DNA from: RUG11894 sp964344335
GTDB taxonomy: Bacteria > Bacillota > Clostridia > Peptostreptococcales > Anaerovoracaceae
Length of the DNA stretch: 43,195 nucleotides
Assembly (NCBI GenBank): GCA_964344335.1
Contig: CAYFMW010000010.1
Span: 1-43,195 of the forward strand
Direction: 5' to 3'
Both the position numbers and the translations under genes were made by a program. The notes below the pieces were generated by a model. It had not been told where the DNA came from. It was given only the letters and a program-made list of their open reading frames with translations, and did no database searches. This document shows, piece by piece, positions 17,381-25,767 of this stretch. Positions within the stretch are counted from its first letter, which is position 1. The number at the start of each line of letters is the position of its first letter.

Positions 17381-18198
17381 CAGAGTTCACCTCCAAGTTC
17401 CTTCATCGCGCTGCGCGCCTGCTCCTCGTTTGGAGCCTTGCCGTGCCAACCCGCGATATTCTCCATAAATGATACCCCCTTACCCTTGACGGTCTCGGCG
17501 ACTATCACGCTCGGCATTCCGCCGCAGCGGGCCGCGAGCTCAAAGGCATCCAAAATCTGGTCCATATCGTGTCCGTCTATCTCCAGAACATTCCAGCCGA
17601 AGACTGCAAACTTTTCCGCAATAGGCATCACATTCATTACATCCTCGTTGCGTCCGTCTATCTGAAGCCCGTTGTGATCGACTACGGCGCAGAGATTGTC
17701 GAGCTTATAATGAGCCGCCGCCATTGCGGCCTCCCATACCAGTCCCTCGTTGAGCTCCCCGTCTCCGAGCATCACATAAACCCTCCCGGGATTCTCGTCG
17801 AGCTTTCCGGCGATGGCCATCCCCACCGCCGCTGAGAAACCCTGCCCCAGCGAGCCGGTGGACATCTCTACTCCCGGAAGCGCTGTCTTGCTCGGATGTC
17901 CCTGCAATCTGCTGTCGGGTTTTCGCAGAGTCTTAAGCTCCTCGGGCGGAAAGAAGCCCCTGCGCGCAAGGCAAGCGTAAAGCACGGGTGCCGCGTGACC
18001 CTTGGAGAGCACAAACTTGTCGCGCTCCGACATATCGGGATTCTCCGGGTCTATATTCATCACATCGAAATACAGTGCGGTCATTATATCCGCAGCAGAC
18101 AGGCTACCGCCCGGATGACCCGAGCCGGCACTGTAGACCTGCCTTATTATGTCCTGCCTTATAGTTGCGGCGACCCGCCGCAACTCATCGCTTTTCAT
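17380..18198 (-). CDS. Transketolase, N-terminal half (thiamine-diphosphate-binding subunit)
   Basis: The first subunit of a split transketolase (272 aa). GHPGGSLSAADI (26-37) and the ThDP/metal motif GDGELNEG with the following VVDHNGLQIDG are intact. A GAGGAGG site precedes the ATG, 4 bases after the wecG stop. Two-gene transketolases are known in many Clostridia, archaea and actinobacteria. The unusual point is the neighbourhood: the pair directly follows WecG and a UDP-sugar dehydrogenase in one transcript. Confidence 0.92.
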   Translation of the reverse strand: MKSDELRRVAATIRQDIIRQVYSAGSGHPGGSLSAADIMTALYFDVMNIDPENPDMSERDKFVLSKGHAAPVLYACLARRGFFPPEELKTLRKPDSRLQGHPSKTALPGVEMSTGSLGQGFSAAVGMAIAGKLDENPGRVYVMLGDGELNEGLVWEAAMAAAHYKLDNLCAVVDHNGLQIDGRNEDVMNVMPIAEKFAVFGWNVLEIDGHDMDQILDAFELAARCGGMPSVIVAETVKGKGVSFMENIAGWHGKAPNEEQARSAMKELGGEL

Positions 18199-18202
18199 AC
18201 GC

Positions 18203-18931
18203 TTACCTCCTCAAAGCCGCTTTAATAAGAAACAACGAAAGTGCCGGAATGCGCTTGAAGCGCCAGGGTTCCTGCACCATACGATAGAGCCATTCCAATC
18301 CGTTATCCAAAAAGAATTGCGGTGCACGCTTGAGCGTGCCCGACCAGATATCAAAACTTCCTCCCACACCGACGGCAACCTTTACTCCAAGCTCTTTGCG
18401 CCGGCGATCTATAAAGAGCTCCTGTCTGGGGAAGCCCATGCCGACGCAGAGAAAATCCGCTCCGCTCTCGTTTATCTGTCTTACGATATCGTCTTCTTCC
18501 TCGGGCTTAAAATACCCGTCCCGGGTTCCGGCAATCAAAAGGCCGGGGTACTTCTCGCATAGCTTTTCCGCCGCAAGATGCGCAATCCCGGGTTTGCCGC
18601 CCAGCAAAAAGACCTTTCGGTCCTTCCCTGCGCAAACTTCTATGGCACTCTCGGCAAACTCGACGCCCGCGACCTTCTCCTCTATCGGGTCTCCCTTTAT
18701 CTTGGAAGCATAGAGCAGCCCGACTCCGTCGGGTATAACCATATCCGCGGTGTTTATAATCCTGGCGAGCTGAGAATCCCTCGAGGCCTTCTCGACCATC
18801 TCCGCATTGAGGGTCACTATAAGAGAGCAGCCATCCGTATCCAAAAGTCGCTCGAACTCCCCGAGCGCCCGCTTTTTCGTTACCTTGTCCACCCTTATAT
18901 CGAGTATTTTTATATTCTCAAAGAAGCTCAT
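18203..18931 (-). CDS. WecG/TagA/CpsF-family glycosyltransferase (GT26)
   Basis: A membrane-associated sugar transferase of 242 residues. In characterised relatives it adds ManNAc (TagA) or ManNAcA (WecG) to undecaprenyl-PP-GlcNAc. Family motifs are visible: VTLNAEM near 40, IPDGVGLLYAS, GMGFPRQELFID, GVGGSFDIWSG, and RAPQFFLDNGLEWLYR, with a basic amphipathic C-terminus (RFKRIPALSLFLIKAALRR) as in TagA membrane targeting. The preceding UDP-sugar dehydrogenase overlaps it by 4 bases. This pairing supports transfer of a uronic-type amino sugar (ManNAcA-like) onto the lipid carrier, which would prime the polymer. Donor identity is inference. Confidence 0.9.
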   Translation of the reverse strand: MSFFENIKILDIRVDKVTKKRALGEFERLLDTDGCSLIVTLNAEMVEKASRDSQLARIINTADMVIPDGVGLLYASKIKGDPIEEKVAGVEFAESAIEVCAGKDRKVFLLGGKPGIAHLAAEKLCEKYPGLLIAGTRDGYFKPEEEDDIVRQINESGADFLCVGMGFPRQELFIDRRRKELGVKVAVGVGGSFDIWSGTLKRAPQFFLDNGLEWLYRMVQEPWRFKRIPALSLFLIKAALRR

Positions 18932-20205
18932 CTGTCCTCGCCCAGAAGGAAAAACTCGAAGCCCGCCGCCTCGGCATCCTTCCTCTTAAAGAAATTCCTG
19001 GTATCCAAAAGTTTTCTGCCCGAGCTTAGATCCGCCAATGCACCGAGATCCAATTCTCTGTAGGCATCGTGATCCACCCCGAGTACTATCAGCTCCGCGC
19101 CGTCAGCCGCCTGCGACACATCGCCGAGAGCATCCAGATCATCCCGCTCGCAGGCGAAGGGGTCCTGGTAGACGACATTGTAGCCTCGCTCATTGAGCAG
19201 AGCGATCAGCTCGAGCACCGGGCTCTCCCTGATATCGTCCGCATTGGGCTTATAGGTGACGCCCAGCACGCAAATTTTCGCATCCCGCGCGGCTGCCTTT
19301 GAGCCGCCCGCCGCTATTATTGAGTCTATCTTATCCGCCACATAGAGCGGCATGGAGTCGTTCATTTCCCGCGCCGTCCTTATGATGCGCGATATCTCCG
19401 GTTCCTTCTCGACTATGAACCAGGGATCGACGGGTATGCAGTGTCCGCCCACCCCGGGGCCCGGATTGTGGATATTCACCCTGGGGTGCTTGTTGCAGAG
19501 TTCTATCATCTTCCAGACATCGATGCCCTGCTTCTCGCAGATCTTCGCGAGCTCGTTGGCAAAAGCTATATTCACATCCCGAAAAGTATTCTCGGAAAGT
19601 TTGCACATTTCCGCGGTGCGATCGTCCGTCTCGTATATCTCCCCCTTTACGAAACTCTTGTAGAGCTCAGCTATGCGCCGGGCGCTCTTGGCGTCCACGC
19701 CTCCGGCGATGCGGCTGTTGTTCGTCAGCTCACTCAGTATCTTGCCGGGGATTACCCTCTCGGGCGAATAGCCCAGGCCGAAGTCGCGCCCGGCCTCAAG
19801 ACCCGATTCCTCCAAGATGGGAAGAAGCACACTGTCGACCGTACCGACCGGCGATGTGGATTCGAGAACCACAAGGTCTCCTTTTTTCAGTACCGGCACT
19901 ATCGAGCGCGCTGCGCCCTTAACATAGCTCAAATCCGCCCTTTTATCCTCGGTGATGGGTGTCGGAACGGTTATTATGAACGCATCCGAAAGCTCCGGCT
20001 CCATGGAAGCGCGCAGCCTGCCGCTTCTTACGGCCTCGCCCACAAAATCCGCAAGGCCGGGCTCGCTTATCGTAACTTTTCCGCGATTAAGCGCATCGAC
20101 GACCTGAGGCTTCTTGTCCACGCCCAGCACTTCGTGCCCGGCGCTCGCAAACATAGCCGCCGTCGGCAAACCTATGTAGCCGAGTCCGATTACGCAAACT
20201 TTCAT
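18928..20205 (-). CDS. UDP-sugar 6-dehydrogenase (UDP-ManNAc dehydrogenase-like)
   Basis: An NAD-dependent four-electron oxidation of a UDP-hexose(amine) to the uronic acid in the cytosol. At 425 residues it has normal length. The Rossmann motif GLGYIGLP is at the N-terminus, the conserved KLSENTFRDVNIAFANEL helix is mid-protein, and the catalytic Cys sits in GVGGHCIPVDPWF. The wording HPRVNIHNPGPGVGGHC is typical of the WecC/UDP-ManNAc branch. The ATG at 20205 has AGGAGAT upstream; an upstream in-frame ATG would overlap the ligase gene. It starts 2 bases after the ligase stop. With WecG it suggests a ManNAcA-containing polymer. Confidence 0.9.
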   Translation of the reverse strand: MKVCVIGLGYIGLPTAAMFASAGHEVLGVDKKPQVVDALNRGKVTISEPGLADFVGEAVRSGRLRASMEPELSDAFIITVPTPITEDKRADLSYVKGAARSIVPVLKKGDLVVLESTSPVGTVDSVLLPILEESGLEAGRDFGLGYSPERVIPGKILSELTNNSRIAGGVDAKSARRIAELYKSFVKGEIYETDDRTAEMCKLSENTFRDVNIAFANELAKICEKQGIDVWKMIELCNKHPRVNIHNPGPGVGGHCIPVDPWFIVEKEPEISRIIRTAREMNDSMPLYVADKIDSIIAAGGSKAAARDAKICVLGVTYKPNADDIRESPVLELIALLNERGYNVVYQDPFACERDDLDALGDVSQAADGAELIVLGVDHDAYRELDLGALADLSSGRKLLDTRNFFKRKDAEAAGFEFFLLGEDR

Positions 20206-20207
20206 AA

Positions 20208-21842
20208 CTATATCTCCTTTTCGGCCGAATTCAGGCGCCCCAAGCAATAGAGAAGCGCCGCAAGGCCCCAAAAATATGCCATCATGTAGGGTTCTTCAAA
20301 AATATTTTCAAAATAGCAGTGCACGAGCACTCCGCTCATCCCCGCAAAGAGCCCCACCGCTATCGGCTTATCCGTTGCTTCGTACCTTCTGAGCGGGTCG
20401 AGGCTCCTCTCGGGCGCGCTCATACCGCCGCAGGAATAGATGGCCCTCAGCGACATTATAACAAATGCTGCGAGCGCTATCAGATAAAATGTCAGCCCTA
20501 TATATCCCGTCTCGACCAAGGTCTTGAGGTAGTAATTGTCCATGTAGAAGTATTTGAATGTCTCGCTCTCGTCGAGCAACTTGTTGTTCATCGCGACGGC
20601 ACCGCCGAAGCGGCCTAGCCCGAATCCGAGCCAGGGCGATCTCTCGTGGAGCAGGTCCCAGCCGACGCTCCAGCGCAGCGCCCTGCCGCCTATCGCGGAT
20701 GCTATCTTGTAATCGTAAGTAAATAGATAAGTCAACCTCGCAGTGATTGAGGGGACGGCGACCAGGACCGAGGCCATCGCGGCTCCCATAAAACCCAGAA
20801 GCCTCCTGTCCATGTACATGGCGAATATTACAATCGCGACTATCAGTCCCACCCATGCACCCCTGGAAAATGTAAATAGTATCGAAAGGCACATAGCCCC
20901 CGTTAGGCAGAAGGCGACCAGTTTCTTCCAGGTATCTTTAAAATAGTAAATCAGGGCCGCCGCGCTCGGAGCCGCCATAACCAATATGGAACCGAATATA
21001 TTCGGGCTTCCCGTAATGGAAAATACCCTGGTGCGCACGCCCATCTCGGTTGAGGTAACCCAGGAGGAGGGTATAGGAACGGCTACGATAAACTGATAGA
21101 TTCCGTGGAAGGCCATAAGGCCGACCACTCCGAGAAAGCCGCCGAGCAGCAACTTTACATCCTCTTTATCCTCGCAGAGCCTGGATATCAGGAAAAACCA
21201 TACGATGTACTCGCACTGAGCCCGATATCCCGCAAAGGCCACCTCCTTAAAGGGGCTGTTGAGCATCATCTCCAGCAGCAGCACGGCCATGTATAAGAGC
21301 AGAGCGACCTCCAGGGCCGAGCTCCTCTTAAAAGTTTTGCTCTGCCTGCGGCATACGCGCCAAAGCAGCAAGGCCGCGGCGGCGATTATCAACAGTTCCT
21401 CCCAGACGGAGGCCAGCAAGTCCAGCTTGAACTTGTCGCGCAGGAGGTATTCTATGGGAAGATAAAACGCGAATACCATCAGAAGCCATCTGCGAAGCGG
21501 AATTTTATTTACAATACCTAAAACGAGGCTACCCTTGCCGATTCGCTCGTAAATCTTCCTTATCCGGAGCATCAGCTTCAGAAAAAAGCTGTCTTCCAGC
21601 CAATCTCCTGCAGTGTGGAGCAGGCTTTCGATGCCTGCGAGAATCTTATTAAAAACGGAAAATTCCGCAGGATCTCTGCGTCCGCAGAAGCCCTCCCATA
21701 TGCGCCTCGTGCGGGAGCTTTCGTAGGCCCTGCTCATGGCGAGGCTCGCGGCACCCAGCGCGCTGAATCCGTACCATTCCTTCAGTTTTGTGACGAGCAG
21801 CACTATCGCTCTGTATGCGAGGCTCGCTTTCAAAACTTCCAT
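20208..21842 (-). CDS. O-antigen ligase / polymerase family membrane protein
   Basis: A polytopic membrane protein of 544 residues with an unusually long soluble N-terminal region (about 115 residues) before about twelve hydrophobic segments. The Wzy_C / O-antigen-ligase-type signature region lies around TGSPNIFGSILVMAAP and TFSRGAWVGL, with a large external loop after about 390 (WDLLHERSPWLGFGLGRFGG). In Gram-positives such proteins polymerise or attach wall glycopolymers rather than LPS. It starts directly after the DUF4330 stop. The acceptor cannot be read from sequence. Confidence 0.87.
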   Translation of the reverse strand: MEVLKASLAYRAIVLLVTKLKEWYGFSALGAASLAMSRAYESSRTRRIWEGFCGRRDPAEFSVFNKILAGIESLLHTAGDWLEDSFFLKLMLRIRKIYERIGKGSLVLGIVNKIPLRRWLLMVFAFYLPIEYLLRDKFKLDLLASVWEELLIIAAAALLLWRVCRRQSKTFKRSSALEVALLLYMAVLLLEMMLNSPFKEVAFAGYRAQCEYIVWFFLISRLCEDKEDVKLLLGGFLGVVGLMAFHGIYQFIVAVPIPSSWVTSTEMGVRTRVFSITGSPNIFGSILVMAAPSAAALIYYFKDTWKKLVAFCLTGAMCLSILFTFSRGAWVGLIVAIVIFAMYMDRRLLGFMGAAMASVLVAVPSITARLTYLFTYDYKIASAIGGRALRWSVGWDLLHERSPWLGFGLGRFGGAVAMNNKLLDESETFKYFYMDNYYLKTLVETGYIGLTFYLIALAAFVIMSLRAIYSCGGMSAPERSLDPLRRYEATDKPIAVGLFAGMSGVLVHCYFENIFEEPYMMAYFWGLAALLYCLGRLNSAEKEI

Positions 21843-22385
21843 TTAATTGGCGCTTCCCTTTTCGAACTCCGCGGGCGGATTGTAGCCGCCTATCTCGACA
21901 TAGCGTATCGTGCCGCTTATTTCGAAGGTCTGGCACTTGACCAGATAAGTCCTGCCCGCGCGCAGCTCCTGGCTGCCTATCTTGGGACTGGGAGTATCCG
22001 GTGCCACCTGTGTCTTTATAAGGAATATTATGTCCATCTTATCCGGATCCTTCGCCGTAACTATGCGCCCGTCGTCGGTCACCACCTGCACCTCGTAATC
22101 CTCAAACCAGTAATCCTCGATCGTGGCATCCAGATACATGTTCCCGGCTACCAGCTTCTTGCCGATCGGATTTTGATTTTCCGCCTCGATTACGAGACTC
22201 GGATGCGCACCTATAACGCGGACCTGCATGTAGCAGTCAACTTTCTGCGATATGGCATCCGTAACCGCGCTGCCTCCGATCTTGGTCGCAACGACCGCCA
22301 CCACCGCGATAACCAGCAGCAGCACCATAAGGTCGACGATGTTGATTATCCCGAATAACTTTCCCTTTTCGTTAACAAGTTTCAT
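21843..22385 (-). CDS. DUF4330 protein
   Basis: A 180-residue protein with a short cytosolic N-terminus (MKLVNEKGKLFGIINIVDL), one membrane helix (about 20-36) and an external beta-rich domain, the layout of DUF4330. The biochemical role is not known. The family often sits beside O-antigen ligase-like and glycosyltransferase genes in Bacillota, and here it has zero spacing to the ligase gene. A partner or co-factor of the ligase is a reasonable inference. Confidence 0.85.
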   Translation of the reverse strand: MKLVNEKGKLFGIINIVDLMVLLLVIAVVAVVATKIGGSAVTDAISQKVDCYMQVRVIGAHPSLVIEAENQNPIGKKLVAGNMYLDATIEDYWFEDYEVQVVTDDGRIVTAKDPDKMDIIFLIKTQVAPDTPSPKIGSQELRAGRTYLVKCQTFEISGTIRYVEIGGYNPPAEFEKGSAN

Positions 22386-22395
22386 AAGTTCTCCT

Positions 22396-23559
22396 TCACC
22401 ATCCCAGGATTTCTATAATTTCGGCGACCTTCTCATCCCATGAGCTCGCCCTTGCGGCTTCTATTCTCATCTGTCTTCTCGGATCGTCCGCGGGCTCCGC
22501 GAGGGCCTCCCTGCACTTCATCGCAAACTCCGCCGGACTTTCAGCAATATAGATACAATCAGCATAATCGAGCACCTGCAGGGGAACCAGAGTGCTGACG
22601 ACGGGCTTGCCTGTCGCCAGATATTCGTAGAACTTTAGGGGGCTCACATCGCGGCTGAGCTCGTTGTCGGCAAATATATTCATGCAGAGGTCGAATTCCT
22701 TCATGTGCTTCGGAAGCTCCGTCTGAGGCACCAGACCGACAAGCTCCACATTGGGATAATTCCCCAGCCACGACAGATCCACGCCCGGAAGGGCCCTGCC
22801 GATAAGCTTTATCTCGGCCTTCGGAAACTCCATCGAAACCACCCTTATGCAATCGTAGTCTATGCACTCCTGAAGCATGCCGACAAACCCGAGCTGCAGG
22901 GTCTCGCCTTCCTTTTCCATGGCGGCGACGCTGTTGAAGAGCTCGAAGGCGCAGCCGTTGGGAATCAGCTTCGTGTTCGGATTGAACTCGATGAGCCTGT
23001 CGTAGAGTCCTCTTGCCGTTGTAAATACCCGATGAGCGCGACTCGCCAAATCTTCTTCCATCTTGTCGACGACGGCGGGATCTATCTGCCCCGGATATGC
23101 CGAATGTCTATCCACGCAATCGTATATCGTGCGCTCCCAAAGCTTCGATGGCTTTATACCCAGCTCCGCAGCCAGCGGATCGACGACATCGCAGGAGGAG
23201 GGGCTGTAGCACCAGAGCCAAAAATCCTTTCCGAAATCGTATTTATCGCAAATCTCCGCCAGATACTTAGCCAGATTCTTCTGGTTTCGCTTATTTATCG
23301 CCCGCATCCTGTTAAAGAAAGGAAGCACGGGGGGCGATGCGAAGACCTTCAGATTAGGCAAAGCCTGCTTTGGACCGGTCTTATACGCGGAGATCCTCGC
23401 CGAAGCGGCCCTGTCCTTAAAGGGGGCAATCAGGGTGACAGGCGGGTCGACATAAAGAATCTCGTACCCAAGAGCCGCAAATCTGTTCATCAGATTCTGC
23501 TTCCTCGTCGGGTAGGGATAGTAATTCGATGTGGACAGACAAAGTATTTTCTTACTCAT
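22396..23559 (-). CDS. GT-B glycosyltransferase (TuaH-like)
   Basis: A cytosolic sugar transferase of 387 residues resembling the TuaH-type group of teichuronic-acid and wall-polymer enzymes. The N-terminal Rossmann half opens with ILCLSTSNYYPYPTRKQN; the C-terminal half has LIPNGCAFELFN, the nucleotide-binding region PLKFYEYLATGKPVVST (about 312-328) and the conserved E before it. No membrane helix is present. Its start overlaps the end of the GT4-CsaB gene by 4 bases. Donor and acceptor are unknown. Confidence 0.85.
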   Translation of the reverse strand: MSKKILCLSTSNYYPYPTRKQNLMNRFAALGYEILYVDPPVTLIAPFKDRAASARISAYKTGPKQALPNLKVFASPPVLPFFNRMRAINKRNQKNLAKYLAEICDKYDFGKDFWLWCYSPSSCDVVDPLAAELGIKPSKLWERTIYDCVDRHSAYPGQIDPAVVDKMEEDLASRAHRVFTTARGLYDRLIEFNPNTKLIPNGCAFELFNSVAAMEKEGETLQLGFVGMLQECIDYDCIRVVSMEFPKAEIKLIGRALPGVDLSWLGNYPNVELVGLVPQTELPKHMKEFDLCMNIFADNELSRDVSPLKFYEYLATGKPVVSTLVPLQVLDYADCIYIAESPAEFAMKCREALAEPADDPRRQMRIEAARASSWDEKVAEIIEILGW

Positions 23560-25763
23560 GCTCTTTCCTTTCCGCCGCCGAGCAGCCTCTCGGCCGCTTC
23601 ACCGTTGATATTCTCCATCTTCCGCAGGCGCAACCTCGTCTCCTCGGCGCGGCTGCGACCTCCCTCGAGCGCCTCGTCGATGTATTCTATGAGCTCCTCC
23701 GCCGTCAAACTCTCCAGGTCTACGCAGCGCCTAAGCCCGCTGTCCCTGACGAAGCTTTCGACCTTAACATCATATGAGATTCCCACTATCGGAGAACCTC
23801 CCGAAGAGGCAAATATAAGCGAATGCAGCCTCATACCGCAGACCAGATCCATCGCGGATAGCATGCCGCGCAGCTCCTGCGCGCTGTACCTTTCCCTGCA
23901 AACTTTAGAGGGAACGCCCAGCATGGCGCCCAGTTTTTCTCCTATCGCAACATCCTTGGGATACTCCATAGCCAGAAAAATCGGAAGCAGGCCGTGATTA
24001 TTATAGGCGTAATTCGCCGCCTCGGCAATGGGTGAATAATTCGAAAATCCCTCCCATTCTCTGAGGCAGAAAGCAATTTTCCCTCCGCTCTCGGGCACGC
24101 CTTCCCTTGCGAAGGCGGCGCGGACTGTCTCCTCCGGTACGGGAGGAAGGCTCACGGTGGGATCCGCCGAGAGCAGTATTTCCGGGCGTCTCACGCCTAT
24201 ATCCTCCAATAAGCGCATGGACACGCTGTCCCGGAGTGTTATTATATCCGCGGTGGCGTCGAGCACCTTGCCCGTAAGCCACCTGTTGAAATTCCCTCTT
24301 ATCGGCCCTATGCCGCAGCCGTACATTACAACCCTGCAACCCATCCTCTTTGCCGCAACGAGGGCAAAGAGGTAGAAATACAGCGATCGGGAAGAAGTAA
24401 CATCCTGAATAAGGGTTCCGCCCCCGGAGACGAAGAGTTTGGTGCGCCTGAGGTGCTTGAGAAACCTCGGCACATTGAATATGTAAAATGAACCGACCCC
24501 TTCCTTCTTCCCTGTCTCGACGGGTTTCCTGGACATAACATAAAAGGGCATATATGGGTCTATCTTGCGCAAGCTGGAAATTATGGCATGCAATATCGCG
24601 TCATCCCCCGCATTGCCCTTGCCGTAAGCTCCGCAGAGCACCGCTCCGTATCGGCCATCCTTTCTGCGGCGGCTGCGATGAATGAGTATCCTGTATATCT
24701 CCTCCTGATCGAGCTTCATTCTCCTGAGCGAGAATTCCTCTTTGGCCTTGCTGTGGAGGGCTTCGGCGAGCTGCGTTCGAAGGCTCGGGTCCGATGCGAG
24801 CTTCAAAATGTGTTCGGCGAGTCGCTCCGAATCGCCGGCCTCAAAGAGCAGACCCGTCTTTCCGTCTTCTATAAGGTAGGGTATGCCCCCTACATTGCTC
24901 GCTATCGCGGGACAGTGCACATAGGCGCCCTCGAGCAGAGAATAGGGGAATGTCTCTGAAAGCGAGGATAGGACATTTATATCGACACCCTCGAAATAGC
25001 CCTTGGCATCCTCCACCCATCCCTCGAAGCGGGTGACATCCTCTATGCCCAAACCGAGAGCGAGTTCCTTGAGAGCCTTCTCCTCCTCGCCGCTGCCCGC
25101 TATTGAAAGTCTCAGCAGATTGTTCTGCGAATATGCCTTTGCGAAACCCTTTATGAGCGTGGAGATATCCTTTACGGGATTGAGCCTCGCGGCTATCCCC
25201 ACGACTATCGGGTCTCCGGGATCTTTTCCACTCCTCGCTTCGGGACTGCTCTGCGAAAAATCCAGGCCATTGTATACCGTGAATATATTCTGAGCATCGA
25301 AGCCCCTTTCTATAAGAAGCTCCCTCATTCTGTCCGCTACGGCCACTAAATAGTCCATGTGGCGCAGACTCAGCTTGTTGATGTTTCCGTAGATTAAATC
25401 GCGAAGCGGTGAACCCAGATAATCGAGATTCGGGTCGGAGTGAACGGTCGTCATGACCGGTATGCCGTAGAGGCGCTTTACCAGCGCTCCGAGCATATTC
25501 GCCTTGGCTCCGTGGCAATGAATAAGCTGCGGGCGAAATTCCTTCGCCTGATTGCAGGCCAGCTTTATGGCTTCGAATATATTTCCGTTGGACTTTACCG
25601 TCCGCGTGTCTATGCCCATGGAGGGGGCTTCACGCGACATGACATCGTCCCTGAAACATATCAGCCTAAGTTCGTTGTCTCTTGCCACCTCCCTGGCGAT
25701 GGAGAGAATATGCGTCTTTCCCCCGCCTATATCTCCGCCGGCGGCAAACATCATTATACGCAT
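23556..25763 (-). CDS. csaB: GT4 glycosyltransferase fused to a CsaB-type polysaccharide pyruvyl transferase
   Basis: A two-enzyme protein of 735 residues. Residues 1 to about 362 form a GT4 glycosyltransferase (GGGKTHILSIAREV near the start, nucleotide-sugar site around SETFPYSLLEGAYVHC, 269-284). A basic linker (363-372, RSRRRKDGRY) leads to a CsaB domain (about 373-735) with GAYGKGNAGDDAIL and FVSGGGTLIQD. CsaB adds a pyruvate ketal to secondary wall polysaccharide, which S-layer-homology domains need for anchoring. Fusing it to a GT4 would couple sugar addition and pyruvylation. The ATG at 25763 comes 4 bases after the upstream stop; upstream alternatives overlap that gene. No SLH protein is in the window. 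Confidence 0.88.
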   Translation of the reverse strand: MRIMMFAAGGDIGGGKTHILSIAREVARDNELRLICFRDDVMSREAPSMGIDTRTVKSNGNIFEAIKLACNQAKEFRPQLIHCHGAKANMLGALVKRLYGIPVMTTVHSDPNLDYLGSPLRDLIYGNINKLSLRHMDYLVAVADRMRELLIERGFDAQNIFTVYNGLDFSQSSPEARSGKDPGDPIVVGIAARLNPVKDISTLIKGFAKAYSQNNLLRLSIAGSGEEEKALKELALGLGIEDVTRFEGWVEDAKGYFEGVDINVLSSLSETFPYSLLEGAYVHCPAIASNVGGIPYLIEDGKTGLLFEAGDSERLAEHILKLASDPSLRTQLAEALHSKAKEEFSLRRMKLDQEEIYRILIHRSRRRKDGRYGAVLCGAYGKGNAGDDAILHAIISSLRKIDPYMPFYVMSRKPVETGKKEGVGSFYIFNVPRFLKHLRRTKLFVSGGGTLIQDVTSSRSLYFYLFALVAAKRMGCRVVMYGCGIGPIRGNFNRWLTGKVLDATADIITLRDSVSMRLLEDIGVRRPEILLSADPTVSLPPVPEETVRAAFAREGVPESGGKIAFCLREWEGFSNYSPIAEAANYAYNNHGLLPIFLAMEYPKDVAIGEKLGAMLGVPSKVCRERYSAQELRGMLSAMDLVCGMRLHSLIFASSGGSPIVGISYDVKVESFVRDSGLRRCVDLESLTAEELIEYIDEALEGGRSRAEETRLRLRKMENINGEAAERLLGGGKERA

Positions 25764-25767
25764 GTCA

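Noticed and set aside
19441..20250. Open frame on the plus strand opposite the UDP-sugar dehydrogenase
   Set aside because: Antisense shadow; the minus-strand gene has complete motifs and a ribosome site.
22705..23997. Open frame of 430 codons on the plus strand
   Set aside because: It spans two convincing minus-strand glycosyltransferase genes and has no recognisable domain or start signal.
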